Of a stretch of 23,783 bases of DNA, positions 13,716-19,587 are shown one piece after another. Below the pieces are notes generated by a model. It ran no database searches. It was not told the origin of the DNA and saw nothing but the letters and a program-made list of their open reading frames with translations. A program made the translations under genes and the position numbers. The first letter of the stretch is position 1, and each line of letters starts with the position of its first letter. The stretch spans positions 1 to 23,783 of IMG/VR virus record IMGVR_UViG_3300031999_000191, one strand, 5' to 3'. The stretch is from a virus.

Positions 13716-13934
13716 ATGATGGACACGCACACGTTCACCGATTCGACGCGGTACAAGATCGTCAGGTTCTACTTCCACGGACGACGGCGCATTCTCCAGT
13801 CCGGGCTAACGCTCGACGAAGCGCAGGCGTGGTGCGGTGATCCTGAGACAAGCTCAACGACCTGCACGAGCCTCGCAGGACGCCGACGCACGAAGAATCT
13901 AGGCCGCTGGTTCGATGGCTACCAGGAAGAATAG
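13716..13934 (+). CDS. Conserved hypothetical phage protein (YKIVRFYFHGRR family)
   Basis: 72 residues from ATG ATG at 13716/13719, with AGGAG ten bases upstream. The core, YKIVRFYFHGRRR, then LTLDEAQAWCGDPETSSTTCTS, and GRWFDGYQEE at the end, is a very common small phage and prophage protein of unknown function; the conserved string C-DPETSS-T-TS is diagnostic. It may contact nucleic acid, given the basic first part, but no experiment I know of shows it. It stands with other members of the usual small-gene set of this type (14020-14247). Confidence 0.8.
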   Translation: MMDTHTFTDSTRYKIVRFYFHGRRRILQSGLTLDEAQAWCGDPETSSTTCTSLAGRRRTKNLGRWFDGYQEE

Positions 13935-13946
13935 GCGTGAGCCTCG

Positions 13947-13984
13947 CCGGAGCCTTCGAGCCTCACCCGCTCGACAGGCTCCGG
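13947..13984 (+). other. Long intercistronic hairpin
   Basis: CCGGAGCCT (13947-13955) pairs with AGGCTCCGG (13976-13984). The inner TCGAG (13956-13960) pairs with CTCGA (13970-13974), leaving one bulged C and a 9-base loop: a stem of 14 pairs. Strong enough to affect transcription or RNA stability. No T-run follows it. Confidence 0.65.
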
Positions 13985-14019
13985 GGTGGCAATCAGGCCA
14001 GCCAGAGAGGGGAAACCGT

Positions 14020-14247
14020 ATGTCTCAGAATCGCACGTTCGTACAGCTTGACCAGGGGCGCGAAGTGCTCATCAGCTACCGCACCCCGGTCGCCGCGTTC
14101 ATCCCGGGCGTCGGGTATGTCAAGACCTCGCGGAAGTACAGCAAGACGACATCGCGCCACGTGAACCAGTACGCCATAAACGCCGTCGAAGTCAGCCCCC
14201 GCGAGTTTCAACGGCTGATCTCGCCGCTTGTCGTGGACATCATGTAA
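14020..14247 (+). CDS. Conserved hypothetical phage protein (LISYRTPVAAFIPG type)
   Basis: 75 residues from the ATG at 14020 (GAGAGGGGA ribosome site). The protein has VLISYRTPVAAFIPGVGYVK, then KYSKTTSRHVNQYA, a combination that recurs in small hypothetical proteins of many phages. A short beta-rich start and a helical end are likely. Role unknown. The stop overlaps the next start (TAATG), so the two are coupled. Confidence 0.75.
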   Translation: MSQNRTFVQLDQGREVLISYRTPVAAFIPGVGYVKTSRKYSKTTSRHVNQYAINAVEVSPREFQRLISPLVVDIM

Positions 14248-14450
14248 TGCGCTCCGATGTGCGCGTCCTCTTCGCTGACCTGGAGCCGGCGCCGTCGTTC
14301 ATTGTGGACTGCGGCCCGGACCCGCGCTCAACTGAGGACGAAGCCGGCCCCATTGAGGCCCGCCGTATCCTGGCCGAGCTCGCCCGCAAGATGGCCGAGC
14401 AGCCGACATTCGAGTTACCGATTCAGCATGGGCGCAGACGCGCTCTCTAG
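14247..14450 (+). CDS. Hypothetical protein coupled to the preceding gene
   Basis: 67 residues, MRSDVRVLFADLEPAPSFIV, with an acidic middle (GPDPRSTEDEAGPIE) and a helical end (RRILAELARKMAEQ). It starts inside the stop codon of the previous gene. No domain is recognised. Confidence 0.6.
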   Translation: MRSDVRVLFADLEPAPSFIVDCGPDPRSTEDEAGPIEARRILAELARKMAEQPTFELPIQHGRRRAL

Positions 14451-14458
14451 GAGATGAG

Positions 14459-14638
14459 ATGCGCGAAGATCCGATCACCTGGCAACTGACACCCGAAGCC
14501 AAAGCGCAGACCTTAGCGGCTGAGTGGGCGCGAGAGATTGGACTCCCACCGAATACCGCGTGGGAGCGGCAGATCGTCGAGCTTATCTTGGCAGCGTGGG
14601 CGACTCGCGATCCTAGACTAGAAAGGGACAGAACATGA
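14459..14638 (+). CDS. Small hypothetical helical protein
   Basis: 59 residues: MREDPITWQLTPEAKAQTLA, then a tryptophan-rich helix (AAEWAREIGLPPNTAWERQIVE) and LAAWATRDPRLERDRT. AGGAG lies five bases before the ATG at 14459, and the TGA overlaps the next ATG (ATGA). Good spacing on both sides supports it. No known family. Confidence 0.75.
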   Translation: MREDPITWQLTPEAKAQTLAAEWAREIGLPPNTAWERQIVELILAAWATRDPRLERDRT

Positions 14639-14859
14639 CACGAGATGATAAGCGTCGATTTATTCGTTCACTCACCTCATCCATCAGTCGCGATCTGTGC
14701 GCGAAAGTGCCGCAGATGCCGCCTGAGTGGGACGGACACGAACTCCGCAAACTCTTGGCCATCGCCTTCGCGCATCAGGTGTTTGACGGGGAAATGGGAA
14801 GCGGGCGCAGCAAACGAGTGCGGAACTTCGAGAACGAGCGCATCACTCGGAATCTCTAG
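14635..14859 (+). CDS. Conserved hypothetical phage protein (WDGHELR family)
   Basis: 74 residues: MTRDDKRRFIRSLTSSISRDL, then VPQMPPEWDGHELRKLLAIAF and a basic, asparagine-rich end RNFENERITRNL. The string MPPEWDGHELR and the closing R-Y/F-N-x-I/V-T-N-L are frequent in small phage proteins of unknown function. It is the last gene of the plus cassette and its final 17 bases overlap the end of the minus-strand NinB-like gene (14843-14859). Confidence 0.8.
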   Translation: MTRDDKRRFIRSLTSSISRDLCAKVPQMPPEWDGHELRKLLAIAFAHQVFDGEMGSGRSKRVRNFENERITRNL

Positions 14860-15286
14860 CTCCGCTAACGATAGTCGGATCCGGGTCCGGAATCGCCACA
14901 CCCAGCCGTTCGGCGGCGAACCTCCGGACCCGTTCAATGTACTCCGACATCTGCTGATCGGCTAGTTCCGTCGTCGAGCCCGCCAGCACCCGCGTATCGA
15001 CCACCACGCCATCCCGGTCGACTCGGGTTTCGATCTTAGGATTGCATTCCGCTTTCATCGCGGCGTGAGCCTCGGCTATCGTGTACCCGGTCGCTTCACT
15101 GATATGGGCCAGGACGACGCCGAAATAGTAGCGGTCACTCCGCCTGGAATGCGGGCGCCAGACGCGCACCGCCACCGGGCCATCGGGTTGCTCAAGAACG
15201 TCCGCCTCAAACGCGGAACGGTCGTCAAGATAGAGCTTGCCCTTCCTGATCTGTGCCGAGACGGTGATCGGCTTGTTACGTGCCAC
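14843..15286 (-). CDS. NinB-like recombination-associated protein
   Basis: 147 residues. Residues 48-80 read SRRSDRYYFGVVLAHISEA, then GYTIAEAHAAMKAECNP, the pattern (R-S--QNRYYW-V---I---TG, E-H--LK----P) found in NinB-like phage proteins. A second block at 104-122 has STTELADQQMSEYIERVRRF, and DPDP stands near residues 134-137. NinB is a single-strand DNA-binding, recombination-linked protein in lambda. It is the last gene of the early minus operon, next to a nuclease, which supports a recombination role. Similarity is by pattern, so the name is tentative. It ends in a convergent 17-base overlap with the plus-strand cassette. Confidence 0.6.
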   Translation of the reverse strand: MARNKPITVSAQIRKGKLYLDDRSAFEADVLEQPDGPVAVRVWRPHSRRSDRYYFGVVLAHISEATGYTIAEAHAAMKAECNPKIETRVDRDGVVVDTRVLAGSTTELADQQMSEYIERVRRFAAERLGVAIPDPDPTIVSGARDSE

Positions 15287-15584
15287 CGACCGCCTCTAAC
15301 GCCTCTTCTGGCGTCCGCACGACATAGACCGGGACCGGCCAGGTCGACACCCAGGCTTTCTGGGCTGGCGTCAGCACGCCCCCGGGCGTCTTGACTTCAA
15401 GGAGCCACATCTTCGCTGGCGCATGGGTCAGGGGACACCGGCCTTGACTCCCCCGCGCCACGAGCAGATCGGGACAGCCTCCGCCTTGATCGAGTTGGCA
15501 GACGGCATAGCCAGCCGCCCGGAGCGCCCCGACAATGGCCGGCTGAGTCGTGTCGATCTTGTGCTTGACGCGGAACGTCACCAT
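15276..15584 (-). CDS. VRR-NUC/Holliday-junction-resolvase-like nuclease
   Basis: 102 residues from the ATG at 15584. The PD-(D/E)xK core is clear: GGGCPDLLVAR (Asp39) and WLLEVKTPGGVLTPAQK (Glu63, Lys65), the order PDL ... E-x-K ... Q used by the VRR-NUC and archaeal Hjc-like family. These small nucleases cut branched DNA in recombination and replication. Upstream frames are rejected because GGGGGC precedes this ATG and the start overlaps the upstream stop by seven bases. It neighbours the NinB-like gene and belongs to the same coupled operon as ERF and the exonuclease. Confidence 0.8.
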   Translation of the reverse strand: MVTFRVKHKIDTTQPAIVGALRAAGYAVCQLDQGGGCPDLLVARGSQGRCPLTHAPAKMWLLEVKTPGGVLTPAQKAWVSTWPVPVYVVRTPEEALEAVGGT

Positions 15585-15775
15585 GCCCCCGTAATGGAAC
15601 GCTGGACAATCGCCCCGCCGCACTTATGGGCCGAGGTCAGTTTCGTCCGGGCCGAGTACGCCACCACGTTCCCGCACTCCGGGCACGTCATCCTCGGCAT
15701 CAGGGCTTTCCGCCGCTTCACAGCCCCGTAGCGCCACGAACGCCAGAGCTGGCCCCACCACTCTCGGAACGTCAT
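15578..15775 (-). CDS. Small zinc-binding protein
   Basis: 65 residues, MTFREWWGQLWRSWRYG, then CPECGNVVAYSARTK and HKCGG. The C-x-x-C, H/C pattern fits a small zinc ribbon; the tryptophan-rich basic start suggests nucleic-acid or protein contact. AGGAG is upstream of the ATG at 15775, which overlaps the stop before it (ATGA). Unknown role. Confidence 0.65.
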   Translation of the reverse strand: MTFREWWGQLWRSWRYGAVKRRKALMPRMTCPECGNVVAYSARTKLTSAHKCGGAIVQRSITGAW

Positions 15776-16059
15776 ACATCCTCTCCTGCGCCCCGTGGGG
15801 CGGTCTGCTGCACGGTTTCCTCGAAGCGGGGGCCGAACGTCCGCGAATGGGAGATGGTCCCCCAGATCCCACACTCACCGCAGCGCCAGTGGTCCTCAAA
15901 GGGATTCGGCGTGCGCGAGATGACAATCCGCCCAATCCCGCAGGCGTCACACGGCTCCGTCCCGGTCGTCTGGGACTCCCCAAAGAGCGTCCCTTGCTCT
16001 ACAGGTCGTCGAGGACGCGCTGCCATCGCTTCAGGTCGTTCCAGCTTTCGTCCAGGCAT
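15772..16059 (-). CDS. Small zinc-finger-type protein
   Basis: 95 residues if the ATG at 16059 is used; AAGGAG seven bases upstream favours it over the later ATG at 16026. It contains a basic start (GRKLERPEAMAARPRRP), then CDACGIGRIVISRTPNPFED and WRCGECGIWGT, two C-x-x-C pairs 22 residues apart that suit a zinc ribbon. The first 61 bases overlap the end of the membrane-protein gene in another frame, unusual even for this genome. The C-terminal half is probably disordered. Unknown function. Confidence 0.6.
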   Translation of the reverse strand: MPGRKLERPEAMAARPRRPVEQGTLFGESQTTGTEPCDACGIGRIVISRTPNPFEDHWRCGECGIWGTISHSRTFGPRFEETVQQTAPRGAGEDV

Positions 16060-16244
16060 CGGGCGACTCCTTCCCCGGCCCCAACAATCGCCCCGTAACA
16101 GACCCCGATGATGACGGCAATCGGGAACATCAGTACGGCCATCGCCCACCACGTCAGAAAGAGGATGACCTTTTGGACGCTAAGCCGTTTCGACGCGACT
16201 GAAGCGGGGTACGACGCTGGGCTGAGGCTGTGGAGCGTAGACAT
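15999..16244 (-). CDS. Small membrane protein
   Basis: 81 residues from the ATG at 16244 (GAGGG upstream). Residues 26-55 form one or two hydrophobic helices (VILFLTWWAMAVLMFPIAVI, then IGVCYGAIVGAG). A basic loop and a charged C-terminal helix (ESWNDLKRWQRVLDDL) follow. An early, membrane-bound phage protein could act in superinfection exclusion or membrane anchoring of replication; this is a guess. Its start is inside the HNH gene's last 91 bases. Confidence 0.6.
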   Translation of the reverse strand: MSTLHSLSPASYPASVASKRLSVQKVILFLTWWAMAVLMFPIAVIIGVCYGAIVGAGEGVARCLDESWNDLKRWQRVLDDL

Positions 16245-16525
16245 TGGACCCTCAATTGATGCGCGAGTTGATGACACGCAGGACAGAGCAAGAGACAGGT
16301 GTTCGGGTCCGTCCCGTCATTCCCTAATGACCTGGGCGGATCTTCGTGAACGTGCCCGAGATCGAGGAACATCCCGGTTCGACTGACCGGCGTGCGGCAG
16401 CGTTCGCAGGTTGAGTGTTCCCGCGCCCAGACGGTGTCACAGCACCACCGCCGGCGCTCGGCATAGGTGCGCTTCTTCCGAGCTTTCTCTCGAGCGATCG
16501 GTTCAGGTTTGGGGATTGGCTTCAC
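16154..16525 (-). CDS. HNH endonuclease
   Basis: 123 residues from GTG at 16525, chosen because GGAGG lies six bases upstream and the start overlaps the upstream stop (GTGA). Zinc ligands are Cys40-x-x-Cys43 and Cys81-x-x-Cys84. The HNH core is GHVHED (His58, His60), NTC (Asn75) and CHQ (His85). HNH proteins nick or cut DNA; in phages they occur as homing enzymes or as packaging helpers. Residues after about 91 read like an out-of-frame copy of the next gene (basic, serine-rich) and overlap it by 91 bases. The true end could be earlier if a frameshift or sequencing error occurred. Confidence 0.8.
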   Translation of the reverse strand: MKPIPKPEPIAREKARKKRTYAERRRWCCDTVWAREHSTCERCRTPVSRTGMFLDLGHVHEDPPRSLGNDGTDPNTCLLLCPACHQLAHQLRVQCLRSTASAQRRTPLQSRRNGLASKRSSSF

Positions 16526-16752
16526 AGGGTTCCTCCGAGACGTTTGGCGACCGACCACATCTCATCGGTTAGCGCGGGGTCGAGTTCCGCGAAGTTCCGA
16601 GCCGCACGTTTCAGGAGCGCGGCAGCAAGCACAAGATCGGTGTTGAGGCGCAACACGGTTCCCGCCAGCGTCGACAACGCTTCAATCCGGCAGGATTCGT
16701 CTAGGTCGAACGATGATAGAGACGCGATTAGCAACGCCACATCGTCAGTCAT
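16522..16752 (-). CDS. Small helical hypothetical protein
   Basis: 76 residues from the ATG at 16752 (overlap ATGA with the HTH gene before it). It is helical throughout: TDDVALLIASLSSFDLDESC, then VLRLNTDLVLAAALLKRAAR. No domain or metal site. Coupled start and coupled stop (GTGA with HNH) support it as real. Confidence 0.65.
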   Translation of the reverse strand: MTDDVALLIASLSSFDLDESCRIEALSTLAGTVLRLNTDLVLAAALLKRAARNFAELDPALTDEMWSVAKRLGGTL

Positions 16753-17027
16753 CGGTGCCCCTCCAGCGTATAGCGCCACACCCCGCCGCCGATGTGGTCC
16801 TTGTGGATCTGGTAGCCGTGGTGAAGCCGTAAATCACTCATCCGACCCGTGTACCGAAAGCAGATCTGGTTGAGGTCAGGGCCAGTCGCCGGCCCCTGGC
16901 GGAGTCGGGCCAGAATCCGCCACATCGCCGCATCGGTGCGCTCATGCTCAGACGTCATCACGGCACGATGCTGCTGGTAGACCGTCGTCAACCCGTCCCC
17001 GTCCAGCGGCAGGCGTGACTCGGTCAT
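16749..17027 (-). CDS. Winged-helix/HTH DNA-binding protein
   Basis: 92 residues from the ATG at 17027 (ATGA overlap). Residues 42-88 follow the helix-turn-helix pattern W-ILA-LR-GPATGPDLNQICFRY, then RMSDLRLHHGYQI and a wing, GGGVWRYTLEG. This W-I-L---G-AT---L--I---R-S/I-DLR--GY layout is a known phage winged-helix type (HTH_39-like). It probably binds DNA as an early regulator. It sits in the same coupled run as the nucleases. Confidence 0.75.
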   Translation of the reverse strand: MTESRLPLDGDGLTTVYQQHRAVMTSEHERTDAAMWRILARLRQGPATGPDLNQICFRYTGRMSDLRLHHGYQIHKDHIGGGVWRYTLEGHR

Positions 17028-17575
17028 GTGGGTGTCCCTTTCTGGCGGGCCTGCCACACGGCGAGGGCTTCGTCTACCGTGCGTATTATCTGCATGGCTC
17101 CATCGGTGTATCCCGCCCTGAACGCGGCTTCTTCGCGGTCTTTTACCGGGGTGAATGGGCCGTCCTTTTCTACCGGAGCGTCACGTAGTTGCGTGATGAT
17201 TGCATCGCGCTCGGTTAGTTGCTCCCGCAGGGCGTCCCGCTCGGCTTCGGCATTCAGCGCACGTTCTGTGGTGTGATCCTGCCAATGCTGCACTTGCGTG
17301 ATAAGGCCTTTACGCCGGTCAAGTTCGTCTGTTTGGGCCTTTACCATCTCTACAAGAGATTGGACTTCGGCGACCTGCTCCCGCAGGGCGTCACGCTCGG
17401 CTTCGGCTGCTTCGGCCCGACGTTCGTACTGCCCGATGCGCGCCCAGTGATCGTCCCGGGTAGCCTCGGCCTCCCCTTGCAGCCGTCGCACTTCACGGGC
17501 CAACGTGTCGAGGGCTGAGGGACCAACATTCGCAGCGGCGGCGGCGAGGGCGCGGTCGAGGTCATCGTTAGTCAT
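17024..17575 (-). CDS. Coiled-coil protein, paralog of the upstream gene
   Basis: 183 residues from the ATG at 17575 (MTNDDLDRALAAAA). Heptads run through most of the protein with repeats of the phrase AEAERDALREQ (about residues 66-75 and 113-122). The end is EAAFRAGYTDGAM, then EALAVWQARQKGT. Start and end match the next gene upstream, which shows tandem duplication. Long coiled coils in phages can be structural, or act as rod-like linkers for enzymes. The stop overlaps the HTH gene (ATGA). The start overlaps the paralog's stop by eight bases. No known family is certain. Confidence 0.75.
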   Translation of the reverse strand: MTNDDLDRALAAAAANVGPSALDTLAREVRRLQGEAEATRDDHWARIGQYERRAEAAEAERDALREQVAEVQSLVEMVKAQTDELDRRKGLITQVQHWQDHTTERALNAEAERDALREQLTERDAIITQLRDAPVEKDGPFTPVKDREEAAFRAGYTDGAMQIIRTVDEALAVWQARQKGTPT

Positions 17576-17606
17576 GTGTCCCTTTCTGGCGGGCCCGCCA
17601 CACGGC
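17032..17606. repeat. Duplicated 31-base segment and short coiled-coil repeats
   Basis: The 31 bases at 17032-17062 return at 17576-17606 with one change. Each begins at the 3' end of one coiled-coil gene (encoding VWQ/RARQKGT). Shorter, nearly identical pieces based on GCTCCCGCAGGGCGTC occur at 17221, 17377, 17699 and partly at 17870; all encode ERDALREQ-like heptads. This points to gene duplication followed by recombination inside the coiled coils. Confidence 0.85.
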
Positions 17607-18266
17607 CCGAGCCTCGGTGAGCGTGGCAATGCCCGTATGACACGCCTTCCCTGCGTTCCAGCCTGCCTTGAACGCGGCGTCTTCGCGCTCGGCCACCTGC
17701 TCCCGCAGGGCGTCCCGTTCTTTACAAGTGAGATCCCACGATGCTCGTAGTCCACGCTCCTGCGCCTCGATCTCTGCTTGCCAATGCTTGTCTGCCACAT
17801 CTAGTTGCGCTTGCAGCGCGTCCCGCTCGGCCTCGGCATCTGTGCGGTCAGTGAACATCTTGGCGAGTTGCTCCCGCAGGGCGGCGTTCTCGGCGTGAAG
17901 GGCTACGTTCACAGTCGCCACTAAGTCAAACCGAGAGCGATAATTGGCGTTGCTGACACACACCGCGTCGTAAGCGTCAGCGGTGGGACAATCGTACAGT
18001 TTCCGCGCAAGCGCGGCGCCCACCTCGGCTTCCACCTGTAACCGCGCGACCTGAAACCGGCGCTCTTTCAGTTCCGCAAACGTGGACGCCTCGCGGGAGG
18101 TGGCGGCGTCCCATTCGGCGCGGATACGCTCCACATCCCCTTGTAGCCGTCGCACGGCAGCGGCGAGGGTGCGGAGCCATGTGTCGTGCATACACTGGCC
18201 GGTGTTTACCGTTTCCAGATGTCGCTCGACTTCTACGAGGGCGCGGTCGAGGTCGGGGTTAGTCAT
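17568..18266 (-). CDS. Coiled-coil protein, larger paralog
   Basis: 232 residues from the ATG at 18266 (MTNPDLDRALVEVERHLE). It has the same start and end as the downstream gene: (M)TN-DLDRAL and AAFKAGW-AG, then VWRARQKGT. The middle is longer and carries TLAAAVRRLQGDVERIRAEW, DAEAERDALQAQLD and KERDALREQVAE. Heptad spacing supports an elongated helical protein. A cysteine-bearing segment (KLYDCPTADAYDAVCVSNAN) interrupts the coil. The start ATG overlaps the stop of the gene before (ATGA). The paralog pair lies between the replication fragment and HTH genes, but no role is known. Confidence 0.75.
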   Translation of the reverse strand: MTNPDLDRALVEVERHLETVNTGQCMHDTWLRTLAAAVRRLQGDVERIRAEWDAATSREASTFAELKERRFQVARLQVEAEVGAALARKLYDCPTADAYDAVCVSNANYRSRFDLVATVNVALHAENAALREQLAKMFTDRTDAEAERDALQAQLDVADKHWQAEIEAQERGLRASWDLTCKERDALREQVAEREDAAFKAGWNAGKACHTGIATLTEARAVWRARQKGTHD

Positions 18267-18874
18267 GTGCGTGGCTCCCATGCGTTGCAGGCAAAATCGG
18301 TTCGGGTGTGGACTCCGAAGAACTCGCACATGCCTTGGCCGTCTCCTCCGCATTCATCCCAGTGTCGACACGTCTCGCAGCGCATCCCGCGTAGCCGTTC
18401 GACTTCCGCTTCGGCGGCTTCGGCGCGGTGCCTCCAGTCCTCCCACTTGTCAGCCCACCAACGCTCTGATGCTTTGACGGCCTCCGCTTGGGCGGCAGCG
18501 AGTTCGGCGTAGGGTTCGCCCAAGATGGCCCGCGTCCGGTTCCACAGCGCGACCACTTCATCCTCGGTTTCGTCGTTGCTGCCACGGCTCAGGCCAATGC
18601 GGTAGCCGTAGCGGAACGTGGCTTCGCGCTCTCGTTCCCACCGTTCCCGGAGCGTTTCAACGTGTGCGGCCAGCGCATCCACGCACCCCGGCCCACGCAT
18701 CGCCGGGTCGGTCCCGAGCGCCTCGCCAGCCACGTTGACCATACGGATGACTTCCGTCGTCAGGAGGTCCAGCGCCTGCTCGCGCAGGTCGTCGGGGGAT
18801 TCGACACCGTGGCTGATGCGCCAGAGGTCTACAGCCCGGAGGCTGGCGATGGTGAGTGCCGTGTCAAGCGTCAC
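18263..18874 (-). CDS. Hypothetical protein with helical body and C-terminal cysteine module
   Basis: 203 residues from GTG at 18874 (GGAG seven bases upstream). The longer frame to 19051 or 18985 is rejected because it lies inside the gene before and lacks ribosome sites. The body is helical (LTIASLRAVDLWRISHGVE, AEAAEAEVERLRG). The end carries CETCRHWDECGGDGQGMC, then FACNAWE: two cysteines, a third, and the C-x-x-W-E finish seen also in the 8829-9188 product. This probably binds a metal. Unknown function. The start overlaps the previous stop by 11 bases. Confidence 0.65.
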   Translation of the reverse strand: MTLDTALTIASLRAVDLWRISHGVESPDDLREQALDLLTTEVIRMVNVAGEALGTDPAMRGPGCVDALAAHVETLRERWEREREATFRYGYRIGLSRGSNDETEDEVVALWNRTRAILGEPYAELAAAQAEAVKASERWWADKWEDWRHRAEAAEAEVERLRGMRCETCRHWDECGGDGQGMCEFFGVHTRTDFACNAWEPRT

Positions 18875-19208
18875 GTCGGGACTCCATTCTGGCTTTGATG
18901 GCGTGGTGGGCGGGGGTTTCACAGCGGGGGTGATGATCGCACCAGTCGCAGCCGTAGGGTCGATACGCGGCAGGAACGAGTTCATCAGGCCGGATCTCGT
19001 CCTCCCACCGTGCGCCTCTAAGCCACGTCGCTGGGTACGGAATAAATCCATCAGCCCACTGCTGGGTCATCATCTGCTGTTCGATGGCGTCGATGATCGT
19101 CTCCTGGAGCGGTGGAGAAGGGGCCAGTTTCTCCCATGCCTTCTCCGCGTCCTTCTTGGCGACCTTCCGAGGGTAGGCAGTCCAGAATGCTGTGAATCCG
19201 TCGTCCAT
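18864..19208 (-). CDS. Phage replication-protein (lambda O-like) C-terminal-type protein
   Basis: 114 residues from ATG at 19208 (AGGAG upstream, TGATG overlap). FTAFWTAYPRKVAKKDAEKA is the conserved FW--YP-K--K--A--AW motif, and DGFIPYPATWLRGARWEDE near residues 54-72 is the P-P-A-TWL----W-D motif found at the C-terminal end of phage replication initiators and helicase-loader partners. Here it stands alone without the usual N-terminal winged-helix domain. It could recruit the host helicase, or be a remnant of a larger initiator. A CDWCDHHPRCE motif follows, possibly zinc-binding. Confidence 0.75.
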   Translation of the reverse strand: MDDGFTAFWTAYPRKVAKKDAEKAWEKLAPSPPLQETIIDAIEQQMMTQQWADGFIPYPATWLRGARWEDEIRPDELVPAAYRPYGCDWCDHHPRCETPAHHAIKARMESRRDA

Positions 19209-19345
19209 CACCGCTCCTTACTCCACCCATCGATCCACTTCTCGAGCAGCCGGTCTGCCTGGGCATCCGCCCGTGCCGCCACGACACAGAGGCTCCAGGC
19301 CACAAACCAACCGGCCAGCACCACGGCGATGAGGATGTAGATCAC
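19208..19345 (-). CDS. Short single-pass membrane protein
   Basis: 45 residues from GTG at 19345 (GGAGG four bases upstream; GTGA overlap with the gene before). YILIAVVLAGWFVAWSLCVV makes one membrane helix, then a charged helix ARADAQADRLLEKWIDGW. A very small inner-membrane protein coupled between a zinc protein and the replication fragment. No known family. The longer frame to 19486 is a shadow. Confidence 0.6.
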   Translation of the reverse strand: MIYILIAVVLAGWFVAWSLCVVAARADAQADRLLEKWIDGWSKER

Positions 19346-19587
19346 ACGTCCTCCATCACCAGTGGGGGTCCGTAATCTCGCGTTTCCGCCGCGACCAAGT
19401 GCGTGAACTTCGGATCGTGCGGCTCCATCAACGGCGCGGCGCCGAACCCGACCACCACCTGGAGGTCGCAGCCCGGGCATTCCCACAAGTCACCATGCCA
19501 CAGGCCGCTCCCGTCAATGACCGCATACGAGTTCTTCTTGCAGCGCAGTTCGCGCTTGCAGGTCGCACAGACAGGCAAATGGTTCAT
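19342..19587 (-). CDS. Small zinc-binding protein
   Basis: 81 residues from ATG at 19587, which overlaps the exonuclease stop (TGATG) and has GGAG seven bases upstream; ATG at 19593 is possible but too close to GGAG. CATCKRELRCKKNSY, then WECPGCDLQ, is a two-loop zinc ribbon (C-x-x-C ... C-x-x-C) with VVVGFGAAPL after it. Unknown partner; likely a small accessory factor. Confidence 0.65.
   Translation of the reverse strand: MNHLPVCATCKRELRCKKNSYAVIDGSGLWHGDLWECPGCDLQVVVGFGAAPLMEPHDPKFTHLVAAETRDYGPPLVMEDV

Noticed and set aside
17219-17881. CRISPR-like repetition
   Set aside because: The repeats lie in reading frames and code heptad phrases, with irregular spacing and no spacers of constant length.
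18875-19051. N-terminal extension of the 18263 gene to ATG 18985 or 19051
   Set aside because: It lies within the O-like gene in another frame, lacks ribosome sites, and the GTG at 18874 has GGAG at good spacing.
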